Shown piece after piece: positions 18,813-28,734 of a DNA stretch of 64,000 bases. How positions within the stretch are numbered: position 1 is the first letter of the stretch; each line of letters begins with the position of its first letter. Origin of the DNA: Alicyclobacillus sp. (GTDB lineage: Bacteria > Bacillota > Bacilli > Alicyclobacillales > Alicyclobacillaceae). The position numbers and the translations under genes are program-made. Below the pieces are notes generated by a model, which did no database searches, was not told the origin of the DNA, and saw nothing but the letters and a program-made list of their open reading frames with translations. The stretch is taken from the NCBI GenBank assembly GCA_023511295.1, contig JAIMBT010000006.1, positions 1 to 64,000 on the forward strand, read 5' to 3'.

Positions 18813-19496
18813 TCACGCAAAGCCAAACCTCCGCAAGGTGTCCATGTCAATCCCGCCGGGATGCGCTGTCGGCTCGTTGTCAATCCCGGGCCCGAGGCTT
18901 GGCTGCGGCGCGCCCATCAACAGTCGCTCGACGTACTTCGCCAACACGTCGCACTCCAGGTTGACCCGGTCGCCGACACGCCGCTCGAGCAGCGTCGTCT
19001 TCTGCCCAGTATGGGGAATGACGGAGACCTCGAACCACTCGGATGCAGCGCCCATCACAGTCAGACTGACGCCGTCCACGCAAATGGACCCTTTCTCGGC
19101 GATGTACCGCGACAGTTCCGCTCCGACGGCGATGCGCAGAACGGTTGCCAACCCTTCGCCCTTCCGCTGCACCACGGTTCCGGTACCGTCCACGTGGCCA
19201 GACACCAGGTGTCCGCCGAGGCGATCTGTGAGGCGCAGCGCCCGTTCGAGGTTGACGGCATGACCCGGGGCGAGCGCGCCGAGCGTGGTCCGCCGCAACG
19301 TCTCCGGCACGGCGTCGGCGACGAAGCCCGCTGGATGAAAGCGCACCACGGTGAGGCACGCACCGTTCACGGCGATGCTGTCCCCGGCCCGGACGTCGGA
19401 AACCACGGTGCGCGCGGCGATGTGCAAGTGCGCACCGGACCCGGAACCCTCCAGCCGCTCGACGCGGCCCACTTCCTCAATCAGTCCCGTGAACAT
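18813..19496 (-). CDS. ribE: Riboflavin synthase, alpha subunit
   Basis: 227 residues with the canonical start MFTGLIEEVG and two lumazine-binding repeats: the first around AVNGACLTVV, the second around EKGSICVDGVSLTVM. The end of the first repeat, LERALRLTDRLGGHLVSGHVDGTG, is diagnostic. It dismutates two lumazine molecules to riboflavin. The start overlaps the end of ribD by 20 bases, consistent with coupled translation. Confidence 0.96.
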   Translation of the reverse strand: MFTGLIEEVGRVERLEGSGSGAHLHIAARTVVSDVRAGDSIAVNGACLTVVRFHPAGFVADAVPETLRRTTLGALAPGHAVNLERALRLTDRLGGHLVSGHVDGTGTVVQRKGEGLATVLRIAVGAELSRYIAEKGSICVDGVSLTVMGAASEWFEVSVIPHTGQKTTLLERRVGDRVNLECDVLAKYVERLLMGAPQPSLGPGIDNEPTAHPGGIDMDTLRRFGFA

Positions 19497-20646
19497 CGTT
19501 GGCCCTCCTCCCGGAGCTCACGTGGTTCGGGCAGGCGTACACCGGGTACCCCTCGACGCGCAGGTCCTCTCCGCAGGCGGCCCAGGTGACCTCGGCAAGC
19601 GGGATTGCCTGCTGCATGTGGTCGGTCGCCGGCCCGCGCAACGCCGGCACGCCGCTGCCGAGCAGCTTCGGTGCCACGTAGTACACGACCTTGTCGACGA
19701 GCTGCGCCTGCCAAAAAGCGGTCGCCAGGTGACTGCCGCCTTCGAGCAGGAGGTTGCAGACGCCGCGCTCCGCAAGGTCAGCCAAGGCGGCCCGCACGCT
19801 CACCCGCCCGTCGATGTCCGTCGCCACCCGCACGACCTCTGCACCGACTGCACGCAGGCGCGCTTCATCCTCCGCCGCCGCCTCTGCGGTCGTGTAGACC
19901 AGCGTCCGGCCGGGCTCGCGGAGCATCTGCAGGTGCGCGGGCAGCCGCAACCGCGCGTCGAACACCACCCGCAGCGGCTGGTGCGCTGTCTCCGCCTCAC
20001 CGTGGCGGCGTACCGTCAGCCGCGGGTCGTCTGCGATGGCGGTCTCGGCCCCCACGGCGATGGCGTCCACCGTCCGGCGCAGGTCCTGGACCGACGCCCG
20101 CGCGACAGCGCCTGTGACGTACTGACTGTGTCCCGAGTCCGCGGCAATCCGGCCGTCCAGGGTGGCCGCACACTTCCAGACGACAAACGGACGGTGGTGC
20201 AGAACCCACGTGCGAAACGCCTCGTTCTGTCGGAGGGCTTGTGCCTCACACACGCCCGTGCGAACCTCCACCCCAGCCGCACGCAGCCGCTCGATGCCGC
20301 GGCCGCCGACGGCAGGATTCACGTCCGCTGCCGCCACAACGACCCGGCGAATCCCAGCCGCAATCAGGGCGTCCGCGCACGGCGGCGTCCGTCCGAAGTG
20401 GCTGCACGGTTCGAGCGTCACGTAGGCCGTCGCACCGCGGGCGGCCTCTCCGGCCATGCGCAGGGCGTGCACTTCGGCGTGGGCCTCCCCTGCGCGGAGG
20501 TGCGCTCCCTGGCCGACGATGCGGCCGTCGCGCACCAGCAGGGCGCCGACCACCGGGTTGGGGCTCGTCTGCCCGCGGCCCAGCTCCGCCAGCTGCAGTG
20601 CCAGTTGCATGTAGTGGACGTCTTCGTCCGCGGTCGAATGCGTCAC
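19477..20646 (-). CDS. ribD: Diaminohydroxyphosphoribosylaminopyrimidine deaminase / reductase
   Basis: 389 residues from a GTG at 20646. The deaminase domain has the zinc site HAEVHAL and PCSHFGRTPPC; the reductase domain starts near FVVWKCAATLDGRIAADSGHSQYVTG and contains LLLEGGSHLATAFWQ. It performs the second and third steps of riboflavin synthesis. First gene of the operon; the FMN riboswitch and a terminator hairpin lie in its leader. Confidence 0.96.
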   Translation of the reverse strand: MTHSTADEDVHYMQLALQLAELGRGQTSPNPVVGALLVRDGRIVGQGAHLRAGEAHAEVHALRMAGEAARGATAYVTLEPCSHFGRTPPCADALIAAGIRRVVVAAADVNPAVGGRGIERLRAAGVEVRTGVCEAQALRQNEAFRTWVLHHRPFVVWKCAATLDGRIAADSGHSQYVTGAVARASVQDLRRTVDAIAVGAETAIADDPRLTVRRHGEAETAHQPLRVVFDARLRLPAHLQMLREPGRTLVYTTAEAAAEDEARLRAVGAEVVRVATDIDGRVSVRAALADLAERGVCNLLLEGGSHLATAFWQAQLVDKVVYYVAPKLLGSGVPALRGPATDHMQQAIPLAEVTWAACGEDLRVEGYPVYACPNHVSSGRRANDVHGTD

Positions 20647-20672
20647 CCCTGCTCCCCCCTGCTGTACGAACG

Positions 20673-20702
20673 AAGCCCCCTTTTCGTCGGAAAAGGGGGC
20701 TT
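20673..20702 (-). terminator. Terminator hairpin between FMN riboswitch and ribD
   Basis: Arms AAGCCCCCTTTT and AAAAGGGGGCTT (12 bases, perfect) enclose a six-base loop. The hairpin lies between the aptamer and the ribD start, where the expression platform of an FMN riboswitch is expected. The run of T after the stem is poor. Confidence 0.6.
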
Positions 20703-20838
20703 GGTGATGCGCCTTCGCTCAGAGACCCACCAGGCCCCTGTCGCCGACGCTTGTGTCAGAACACACACCCGCAGACGCAGCGGCTCGACGACCGCGGGCG
20801 TGCCCGCGACCGAAACCGTTCGTCGACTGCGGTGTTCC

Positions 20839-21008
20839 TTCTTTCATCCGGACTATACCGTCGGTACTGGATTCTCACCAGTTCCTGCCGCCCGCGGCGC
20901 AGCGCGCCCCGGTAGGCTCGTGGACTCGTGCGGTAGGCACTCACCACCGATCGGGAATTGGCCGCCCGCACCGTTTTGGGACCTGCGGCCTCACCCTGCC
21001 CCGAAGGA
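20839..21008 (-). ncRNA. FMN riboswitch (RFN element)
   Basis: On the minus strand the conserved RFN segments appear in order: CTTCGGGGCAGGGTGAG, TTCCCGATCGGTGGTGAGTGCC, CACGAGCC, CTGGTGAGAATCCAG, CCGACGGTATAGTCCGGATGAAAGAAG. The first and last segments pair to close the aptamer. The variable arm P3-type hairpin is long and GC-rich. Binding of FMN should favour the downstream terminator and switch off ribDEBAH. Confidence 0.93.
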
Positions 21009-21082
21009 AAAACAGCATTCAGTTGTCTGTCCCGCGTCCGCCACCGCGCTGGCAGGCGGATACGGGGCGGTCTTCTATGCGC

Positions 21083-21111
21083 ATCATACCGCTCGCAGAA
21101 GTCGGAATCAA
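21083..21111 (-). promoter_or_regulatory. Promoter of the riboflavin operon
   Basis: Minus-strand TTGATT (21111-21106) and TATGAT (21088-21083) are spaced by 17 bases. The -35 overlaps the stop codon of the upstream acetyltransferase gene, and transcription would begin about 70 bases before the FMN aptamer. Confidence 0.6.
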
Positions 21112-21998
21112 GTTGTCCCAAGGGCGGACCGGGGCGTCGCTTCTGCCGGCGGTTCCGGTCGATCTGCCGAGTACCGCACCTTCGAGTACGGCGGCACGCT
21201 CGACGTCACCCAGGCGTTGCTGCCAATCACGCTGTGGTGCCCAATCACCGTGTCCCCGCCGAGTACGGTCGCGTTCGAGTAGATGACGGCGAAATCCTCG
21301 ACCGTCGGGTGGCGGCGCGTGCGCCGAACCATCGACCCGTCCTCTGCCCGTGGAAAGTACAGCGCTCCGAGCGTCACACCTTGATACAGCTTGACGTGGT
21401 TTCCCACGACGGCCGTCTCGCCAATCACAATCCCGGTGCCGTGGTCAATCATGATGCCGCGGCCCAACTGCGCGCCGGGGTGGATGTCAATCCCGGTGCT
21501 TTTATGCGCGTGCTCCGTCATCATACGGGGCAACAGCGGAATCTGCAGCCGGTGCAAAACGTGCGCGGCTCGGTACACCATCAGCGCGAACAAACCCGGG
21601 TAGGTGAGGATGATCTCGTCGTACCCCGTAGCGGCAGGGTCCCCTTCGTAGGTCTCGAGGACGTCCTCGTGCAGCATCTGCTGCAGGGTCGGCAGCTCTT
21701 GCAACACCGCGTCTGCCAGAGCGTCGGTGTGTGCGCGCGACTCCGTCGTGCCATCCTTGTGCGGACAGCGCTTGTACATCGCGCGGTGGATCTGCTCCGA
21801 CATCAACGCGTGCAACTTCTCCATGCACGTCTCCACCGACGACGCGTCCGCCGGCCGGAAGTAGTTCGGCAGGAGGACGAATTGGATACCTTCAATCAAG
21901 CGGGAGATCTGCTCCGGTTCCGGATGACACGTCCGCCCTTGAAACCACTCTCGACTCTGTTCGTACAGCTCGCGCGCGATGTCCTGCCTGCTTCTCAC
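21108..21998 (-). CDS. epsC: Serine O-acetyltransferase, EpsC/SatA type
   Basis: 296 residues from a GTG at 21998 (AGGAGAG nine bases upstream). The N-terminal helical domain is followed by a left-handed beta-helix of hexapeptide repeats: GIDIHPGAQLGRGIMIDHGTGIVIGETAVVGNHVKLYQGVTLGAL, with the catalytic His in the IDHGTG motif. It makes O-acetylserine from serine and acetyl-CoA, the first step of cysteine synthesis. The longer N-terminus and ETCMEKLHALMSEQIHRAMY segment distinguish it from short CysE. No cysteine synthase gene is nearby. Confidence 0.88.
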   Translation of the reverse strand: MRSRQDIARELYEQSREWFQGRTCHPEPEQISRLIEGIQFVLLPNYFRPADASSVETCMEKLHALMSEQIHRAMYKRCPHKDGTTESRAHTDALADAVLQELPTLQQMLHEDVLETYEGDPAATGYDEIILTYPGLFALMVYRAAHVLHRLQIPLLPRMMTEHAHKSTGIDIHPGAQLGRGIMIDHGTGIVIGETAVVGNHVKLYQGVTLGALYFPRAEDGSMVRRTRRHPTVEDFAVIYSNATVLGGDTVIGHHSVIGSNAWVTSSVPPYSKVRYSADRPEPPAEATPRSALGTT

Positions 21999-22102
21999 AG
22001 CCGTTCACTCTCCTGACGGAACGTCACTCCCCTCAGCTTAGCACCTGTCGACCGCAGAGACAATGCAGAGCGCCTCGGGTGGCACGCAGACGCGACCGCG
22101 AC

Positions 22103-23392
<1,290 letters not shown>

Positions 23393-23504
23393 CGCGCTCC
23401 CTCCTCACTCGTCTACCGGACCGGGGCTCGCACCACCGCCCGCGCTTTTTTCCCAACGCCAACACTGTTGCCCAACTGAAACAGTGTGGCGAACCCGACA
23501 CGAT

Positions 23505-23520
23505 GTTTCCTTAAGGAAAC
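23505..23520 (-). promoter_or_regulatory. Probable MntR operator
   Basis: Perfect palindrome GTTTCCTTAAGGAAAC, closely matching the Bacillus MntR box with its CCTTAAGG core. It lies just downstream of the -10 box of the mntH promoter, where a bound repressor would block initiation. Confidence 0.7.
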
Positions 23521-23531
23521 TTTCTGCCCCT

Positions 23532-23560
23532 ATTATATTCCCGCCGTGTGAAAATGTGAA
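23532..23560 (-). promoter_or_regulatory. mntH promoter
   Basis: Minus-strand TTCACA (23560-23555) and perfect TATAAT (23537-23532) with a 17-base spacer. The leader of about 135 bases contains the MntR box and, at 23462-23487, a hairpin with 8-base arms ACACTGTT/AACAGTGT. Confidence 0.65.
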
Positions 23561-23659
23561 CCCGGGCGCGGGACAGATCCAGCACTTCCCGTCGGCATCC
23601 TGCACCACCGACGCGGGTGTACTATAATGTTTTCAGACCAATCAGATGGGAGGATCACG

Positions 23660-25039
23660 ATGGCCAACACCGACTTTGATACATACCTGACGGCGCACCG
23701 GGATGAACACCTGGAACAGCTGCGGACGTTGCTGCGGTATCCCAGCATCAGTACGCTGTCGGCCCATGCAGCGGACGTGCGCGACTGCGCACAGTTTCTC
23801 GGCGAGATGGCTGCTGGCATTGGGTTCGAACACGTGGAACTGATTCCGACGCCACGCCACCCGGTGCTCTACGCGGACTGGTTGCACGCGCCAGGCAAGC
23901 CGACCGTCCTCGTGTACGGGCACTACGACGTGCAACCGGTCGATCCGCTGGAATTATGGCAAACACCGCCGTTTGAACCGGACATTCGCGACGGGCGCAT
24001 CTACGCCCGCGGGGCCAGCGACGACAAGGGGCAGGTGTTCATGCACCTGAAATCGTTCGAGGCTCTGATGCAGACGACCGGTCAGCTGCCGGTCAACGTG
24101 AAGCTGTGCATCGAGGGCGAGGAAGAGATTGGCAGCCCGCACCTGCACGCCGTGCTCGAGGAGCGCCGCGAGCAGTTCGCCGCGGATGTCCTCGTCATCT
24201 CCGACACCACCATCCTCGGACCGAATCAGCCCAGCGTCTGCTACGGCCTGCGCGGATTGGCCGCGCTCGAAGTGCACGTGACGGGTGCCAACGGGGACCT
24301 GCACTCCGGACTGTACGGCGGTTCCATCCAGAATCCGCTGCACGCCCTCGTCGAACTATTGGCGTCGCTGCACCTGCCGGATGGCCGCGTCGCCGTGGAA
24401 GGGTTCTACGACCGCGTCGTGCCCCTGACCGCCGACGAGCGGGCCGCCTTTGCGGAACTGTCCCCGGACGACGCGCAACTCGCGGCGGACCTCGGCGTTC
24501 CCGAATTGTTCGGCGAGACCGGCTACACCACACTCGAGCGGCAGTGGGCCCGACCCACACTCGAGCTCAACGGCGTGTACGGCGGCTTTCAAGGGGAGGG
24601 GACCAAGACCGTCATCCCCAACCAAGCGCACGCCAAGATCACGTGTCGACTCGTTCCGAATCAAGATCCGCGGGAGATTCAGGACCAGATTGCGGCGCAC
24701 CTCTCGCGGCACTGCCCACCCGGTGTGCGCCTGGAGGTTGTTCGCCAGGACTGCGGGCAGCCGTACGTGACGCCGTTCGACCACCCGGCCATCCAGCTCG
24801 CTGCCCGCGCCTACGAGCAGGCCTACGGTGTGCCGGCGGCGTTCACGCGGATGGGCGGATCTATCCCGATTGTCGAGACCTTCACCCGCATCCTCGACGT
24901 TCCCGTGGTCCTGATGGGTTTCGGTCTCGCGACGGAGAACTTCCACGCCCCGAACGAGCACTTCTCCCTGGCGAACTTCGACCGGGGTCTGCGGACCCTG
25001 TGCCACTACTGGCTTGGTCTCGCCGAACAGGGCGTGTAA
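23660..25039 (+). CDS. M20-family dipeptidase
   Basis: 459 residues from the ATG at 23660 (GGGAGG seven bases upstream). Metal ligands and catalytic residues are seen in VYGHYDVQP, ARGASDDKGQVF, CIEGEEEIGSP and ISDTT; the dimerisation domain begins at LHSGLYGGSIQNP. EGTKTVIPNQAHAKITCRLVPNQDP and ATENFHAPNEHF complete the family pattern. It is a cytoplasmic di-zinc peptidase cleaving dipeptides or related amides. A TATAAT at 23623-23628 could be its -10 box, close to the start codon; the -35 is weak. Confidence 0.92.
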   Translation: MANTDFDTYLTAHRDEHLEQLRTLLRYPSISTLSAHAADVRDCAQFLGEMAAGIGFEHVELIPTPRHPVLYADWLHAPGKPTVLVYGHYDVQPVDPLELWQTPPFEPDIRDGRIYARGASDDKGQVFMHLKSFEALMQTTGQLPVNVKLCIEGEEEIGSPHLHAVLEERREQFAADVLVISDTTILGPNQPSVCYGLRGLAALEVHVTGANGDLHSGLYGGSIQNPLHALVELLASLHLPDGRVAVEGFYDRVVPLTADERAAFAELSPDDAQLAADLGVPELFGETGYTTLERQWARPTLELNGVYGGFQGEGTKTVIPNQAHAKITCRLVPNQDPREIQDQIAAHLSRHCPPGVRLEVVRQDCGQPYVTPFDHPAIQLAARAYEQAYGVPAAFTRMGGSIPIVETFTRILDVPVVLMGFGLATENFHAPNEHFSLANFDRGLRTLCHYWLGLAEQGV

Positions 25040-25068
25040 GTCCGCAGACAGCGCGTGCAACGACGAAA

Positions 25069-25111
25069 ACAGGGCGTCCAGCCAGCTGGAACAGCCGGCC
25101 GGGCGCCCTGT
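25069..25111. terminator. Hairpin between convergent dipeptidase and codY genes
   Basis: Arms ACAGGGCG and CGCCCTGT with internal GC-rich pairing (CAGCTGG region). It occupies the 125-base gap between two convergent stops. No clear T-run. Confidence 0.4.
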
Positions 25112-25164
25112 GTGCGTTGCCCGGTTCGTAAGGGGGTTGCGTCCCGCCCCCGCGCGACAGGAGC

Positions 25165-25968
25165 TCAGCGCTCGAACTGCCGCGCAATCTCATCCTCCAC
25201 GTACGGGTTGAGGATGCGCAGGTGCGTCCCCTTCATCCCGAGTGACCGGCTCTCGATGGTGCCTGCGCTCTCCAACTTGCGGATGCTGTTGACAATCACA
25301 GAGCGAGTGACGCCGTGGTCATCGGCAATCTGACTGCTGACGACGATGCCGTCCGGCGACTGCTTCACGGCCTCCATGAGGTAGTTGGCCGCCTGCAACT
25401 CGGAGAAGCTGAGCGACCCGACCGCGAGGTGCGCGAGGGCGCGGAGGCGGCTCTCTTCCTCCTTCCGCTGCTGGCGCGCGTGGACAATCTCCAGCGCCAC
25501 GATGGTTGCACTGTACTCCGCCAAGATGAGGTCTTCGTCCGTAAACGGCGTGGACGAGCGGGCGAGCAGCAACGTGCCCTGGCGCTCCCGCGAGCCGATG
25601 ACCGGCGTGATGCTGATGAACTTGCTGCGGAACGACTCGTTCTCCTCCGGTGAGAACACGTAAAACGGCTCCTTGTCCTCCACGTTGGCGACGGACTGCT
25701 CAATCCGAATCAGGTGCTTGTTGAAATCGCCGGGGAAGCGCTGCTCTTTCGTCATGATGTTGAGCCACTCTTCGGTGAGCGCGTGCTCATGGACGCCGTA
25801 TCCGAGGATCTTGCCTTTGCGCCCGACGATGTACACGTTGCAGGACATGACGCGACTCAAAAATTCGGCGACTTCGTGGAAGTCCACCTGCGTGTTCGAA
25901 CTCCGGAGAAGCTGCCCCAACTCCTGAACTTTGCTCAAAAGATTCCCTTGTTTGTTCATCAGGTCCAC
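25165..25968 (-). CDS. codY: GTP- and branched-chain amino acid-sensing pleiotropic repressor
   Basis: 267 residues from the GTG at 25968 (GGAG eight bases upstream; an ATG three codons later is an alternative). The N-terminal GAF domain is followed by ILAEYSATIVALEI and the winged helix SSQIADDHGVTRSVIVNSIRKLESAGTIESRSLGMKGTHLRIL, nearly identical in pattern to Bacillus CodY. It senses isoleucine/valine and GTP to control nitrogen and amino acid metabolism. In many Bacillota codY follows xerC-clpQ-clpY; here it stands alone between a dipeptidase and a methyltransferase. A branched-chain oxoacid dehydrogenase operon lies 3 kb away and is a natural target (inference). Confidence 0.95.
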   Translation of the reverse strand: MDLMNKQGNLLSKVQELGQLLRSSNTQVDFHEVAEFLSRVMSCNVYIVGRKGKILGYGVHEHALTEEWLNIMTKEQRFPGDFNKHLIRIEQSVANVEDKEPFYVFSPEENESFRSKFISITPVIGSRERQGTLLLARSSTPFTDEDLILAEYSATIVALEIVHARQQRKEEESRLRALAHLAVGSLSFSELQAANYLMEAVKQSPDGIVVSSQIADDHGVTRSVIVNSIRKLESAGTIESRSLGMKGTHLRILNPYVEDEIARQFER

Positions 25969-26201
25969 TTGACATTCTCCTAACCCAAACGAGATGTTGT
26001 ATGGAACGCCCACTGTCCAGTCTCCACCGAGACGAGGAGTTGCACGCGTTCGTTGGCACGAGCGGATGCGAGACCGGCGGAACAGGACGCGGCCCACTGT
26101 TCCGGGCGAACTCCATCAGATACTCTACCACATAACATTCTGATTACTGAACCGCAATTTTAAACATTTCGCAACAAAACTTCTGGTCCCTTCGACAACC
26201 T

Positions 26202-26969
26202 TCACCGCAGCTTGTCCCTGACGTCCCCTTCCGCTGCCTGCGAGGCCGAGTCATCGGGACGCATGCCCGGTGCCAGCTCTGCCGCAGCGTCGGTCCCCAC
26301 CCATGGGAAGCTGGCAACCCGCACCGGTTTCTCTCCAGGCTTGACCATCCGCACGAGGTCCAACAAGCCGTCCAAGACGTGCGACGTCTCAATCCGCTCA
26401 ATCCCCCACGCGTCCAACGCTGGCCCGAAGTCCACCTCGTGACTTCTGCGGTACCGCGCAGCCGCCGTGGCGAAGGAGAGAAAACTGTCTCGTTCAAAGT
26501 CTTCGGAGCGGTGTTCGAGACAGTATGTCTGGGCGGTCCACGGGTTCAGCCGCTCAGCGGGGTCCACCAGTATCACCTGGCCGCCCGGACGACAGACGCG
26601 GTACAACTCCTGAACCAGCGGGATGGGATGTTCAAACATGAAGAGCACATTGATACAAGTTACCACATCGAACGACGCGTCGGCAAACGGAAGGGCTTGA
26701 ATCGCCCCGACCACAACCTGCGCGTTGTCCGCGCGGTAGTCCCCGAGATTCAGCTCGGCCCGACTGACCATCGCTGGGTCGACATCCACGCCCACGACCC
26801 GGTTTGCCCGCTGCGCCAGCTGTGCCAAAAAGTGTCCGGCCCCGCAGCCCACGTCGAGCACTTCGTCGTGGATGTGAATCCCAATCCAGTGTACCAGTGT
26901 GCGGTACAAACTCTTGCCCCAATCCGTCTGGCCAATCATATCGAAGAAATCGATGGCGTTCTCGACCAT
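26202..26969 (-). CDS. Class I SAM-dependent methyltransferase (UbiE-like)
   Basis: 255 residues from the ATG at 26969; a TTG three codons upstream also has a site (GGAGG). Motifs: EVLDVGCGAGHFLAQLA (SAM loop), VVGVDVDPAMV, VVVGAIQALPFADASFDVVTCINVLFMFEHP and RVCRPGGQVILVDP. This is the Methyltransf_11 pattern used for small-molecule and lipid/quinone methylation. The final 30 residues are acidic and Ser/Ala-rich. Nothing nearby indicates the substrate. Confidence 0.85.
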   Translation of the reverse strand: MVENAIDFFDMIGQTDWGKSLYRTLVHWIGIHIHDEVLDVGCGAGHFLAQLAQRANRVVGVDVDPAMVSRAELNLGDYRADNAQVVVGAIQALPFADASFDVVTCINVLFMFEHPIPLVQELYRVCRPGGQVILVDPAERLNPWTAQTYCLEHRSEDFERDSFLSFATAAARYRRSHEVDFGPALDAWGIERIETSHVLDGLLDLVRMVKPGEKPVRVASFPWVGTDAAAELAPGMRPDDSASQAAEGDVRDKLR

Positions 26970-27095
26970 GCCTCTCAATCTCCGTCTCCTCCTCTACCGT
27001 GGCGTTCCGGCATAATGTCCGCGCGCCGTACATACCGTGTCTAGTGGGTTGTCCGCTTGCACCGCAAGCGGGCGGGCCCGTTTGGGGGGCTGAGC

Positions 27096-28283
27096 GTGAG
27101 CACCACCATCGAGATCTTCCTGCTGATTCTGAGTGCGTCCTTCGTCTTCACGACGCTGCTCAGTCGGGTTCCGTTGCTGCGCATCCCGTCCGCCGTCGGT
27201 TATCTGCTGTTCGGCGTCGTCCTACACCTGCACGTCTTTGCAAGTCGCCTCAGCGCCGAAGACCAGCAGTGGCTGACGCAACTCGGCTTCATCGGACTGC
27301 TGTTCCTCATGTTCATCTCGGGTCTCGAGGTCGACCTCAACTTGCTGCGCCTCCGTCGTGTGGCGGAAGGACAGCGACACCCGCTGTTGACTGCCGCAAA
27401 CGGCTTCCTCGCCACCCTGCTGATGTCCTACCTGGTGGCGTGGTTCATCGCTTGGCGGTCGCCGGAACCCGTCAACCCGTGGATGCTCACCTTGCTCTTC
27501 GCGACGACGTCACTCGGTGTGATTGTCCCCATCCTCGAGGAGTCGGACCGGCTGCACACGCCGTTCGGCCAAGTGCTGCTGCTCTACGCCCTCCTCGCCG
27601 ACATGTGCACCATGCTGCTGCTCAGCTTGTTTCTCAGCACCCGCCGGTCGGGCGACGCGACCGATTTTTTCCTGACGTTGGTCGTGTTGCCGCTGTCGCT
27701 CGCTGCGTACGCGGTCCTGCGCTGGCTTCGCCGATTCCCCCGCGCGCGCCGACTCGCTGGTGACGTCTCCAACCGAACCCGCGGCGCGGTCGCACTCGTG
27801 GCCGCGTTTGCGGCGGTGGCCGAATTCAGCGGTTCCGAGCCGATACTCGGCAGCTTCCTCGTCGGCATCATCGTGTCTGCCCTGCCCTTCGCCTGGAAGC
27901 GCCGGGTCAAAGAAACAGCGCACGGCATCGGCTACGGCCTGTTGATTCCCATTTTTTTCATCTCCGTCGGCATGAACTTCAACCTGGCGGTGCTGGAGCA
28001 GTTCCGCGCACTGTTGTGGGTTCCGGTCCTGCTCGGTGCGGCCTTCGTCACGAAACTGATTCCGGCGTGGCGCATGGCGCGCCCGTATGGGCGGCGAGCC
28101 GCGCTCGCCGGCGGTTTCCTGGTGTCGGCTCGACTCAGTCTGGTGGTAGCAGCGGCAGATATCGGGGTACGCGTCGGTGCGTTGCCGGAAGTGCTGTCGG
28201 AGGCGGTGGTCATCGTGGCGGTCATCACGTGCCTGTGTGCGCCCATCCTGTTTGTCTTTCTAGCCGACACCGCGGCCCACTGA
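27096..28283 (+). CDS. Monovalent cation:proton antiporter, CPA2 family
   Basis: 395 residues, 11-12 helices, from the GTG at 27096 (GGGGGG upstream). The family pattern includes PSAVGYLLFGVVLH, LGFIGLLFLMFISGLEVDL, a helix 5 region ATTSLGVIVPILEES and PIFFISVGMNFNL. Related proteins are KefB/GerN-type Na+ or K+/H+ antiporters. There is no C-terminal TrkA-N domain, so nucleotide regulation is not expected. Divergent from the methyltransferase at 26969. Confidence 0.88.
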   Translation: MSTTIEIFLLILSASFVFTTLLSRVPLLRIPSAVGYLLFGVVLHLHVFASRLSAEDQQWLTQLGFIGLLFLMFISGLEVDLNLLRLRRVAEGQRHPLLTAANGFLATLLMSYLVAWFIAWRSPEPVNPWMLTLLFATTSLGVIVPILEESDRLHTPFGQVLLLYALLADMCTMLLLSLFLSTRRSGDATDFFLTLVVLPLSLAAYAVLRWLRRFPRARRLAGDVSNRTRGAVALVAAFAAVAEFSGSEPILGSFLVGIIVSALPFAWKRRVKETAHGIGYGLLIPIFFISVGMNFNLAVLEQFRALLWVPVLLGAAFVTKLIPAWRMARPYGRRAALAGGFLVSARLSLVVAAADIGVRVGALPEVLSEAVVIVAVITCLCAPILFVFLADTAAH

Positions 28284-28370
28284 GGCGCCGTTTCGGAGAC
28301 CCTGCTGCGGCTTCTCTTCATCGGCTGCGCCGAGCGGAGCTGAAAGGGCAGTCCAACCAGCCCTCGCCCG

Positions 28371-28676
28371 TCAGGGCGCGCCTTCGCCGCGCTCCAAGCG
28401 GTCGAGGACGGTGGCGTACCCGTCCGACCCATAGTGCAGGCACCGCTTGACCCGGCTGATGGTGGCCGTACTCGCGCCGGTTTCCGCCTCAATCTGGTGA
28501 TAAGTGTAACCCTTTCTCAACATTCTCGCAACTTCCAATCGCTGTGCCAACGACCGCACCTCTCCGATGGTGCACAGGTCATCGAAAAAGCGAAAGCACT
28601 CCTCGACGCTCTGCAGTGACAACACAGCCGCAAACAGCCGCTCGAGCGCGGGGTCGCGCAACTTATCCAGCGGCAT
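28371..28676 (-). CDS. yerC: TrpR-like YerC/YecD family DNA-binding protein
   Basis: 101 residues from the ATG at 28676 (GAGGG upstream), typical family length. MPLDKLRDPALERLFAAVLSLQSVEECFRFFDDLCTIGEVRSLAQRLEVARML is the conserved helical part; YHQIEAETGASTATISRVKRCLHYG is the helix-turn-helix. The family resembles the tryptophan repressor fold; its target is poorly defined. The gene is 58 bases downstream of the E2 gene on the same strand and may share its transcript. Confidence 0.9.
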   Translation of the reverse strand: MPLDKLRDPALERLFAAVLSLQSVEECFRFFDDLCTIGEVRSLAQRLEVARMLRKGYTYHQIEAETGASTATISRVKRCLHYGSDGYATVLDRLERGEGAP

Positions 28677-28734
28677 CTTCCATCCCTCATTTCCGCGTTT
28701 CCGCGCGTGCGATGTCATCGGTTCCGGTACGCCC

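Noticed and set aside
19351-21282. 643-residue plus-strand frame across ribD and the riboswitch
   Set aside because: Composition is that of a shadow frame and it crosses the FMN riboswitch.
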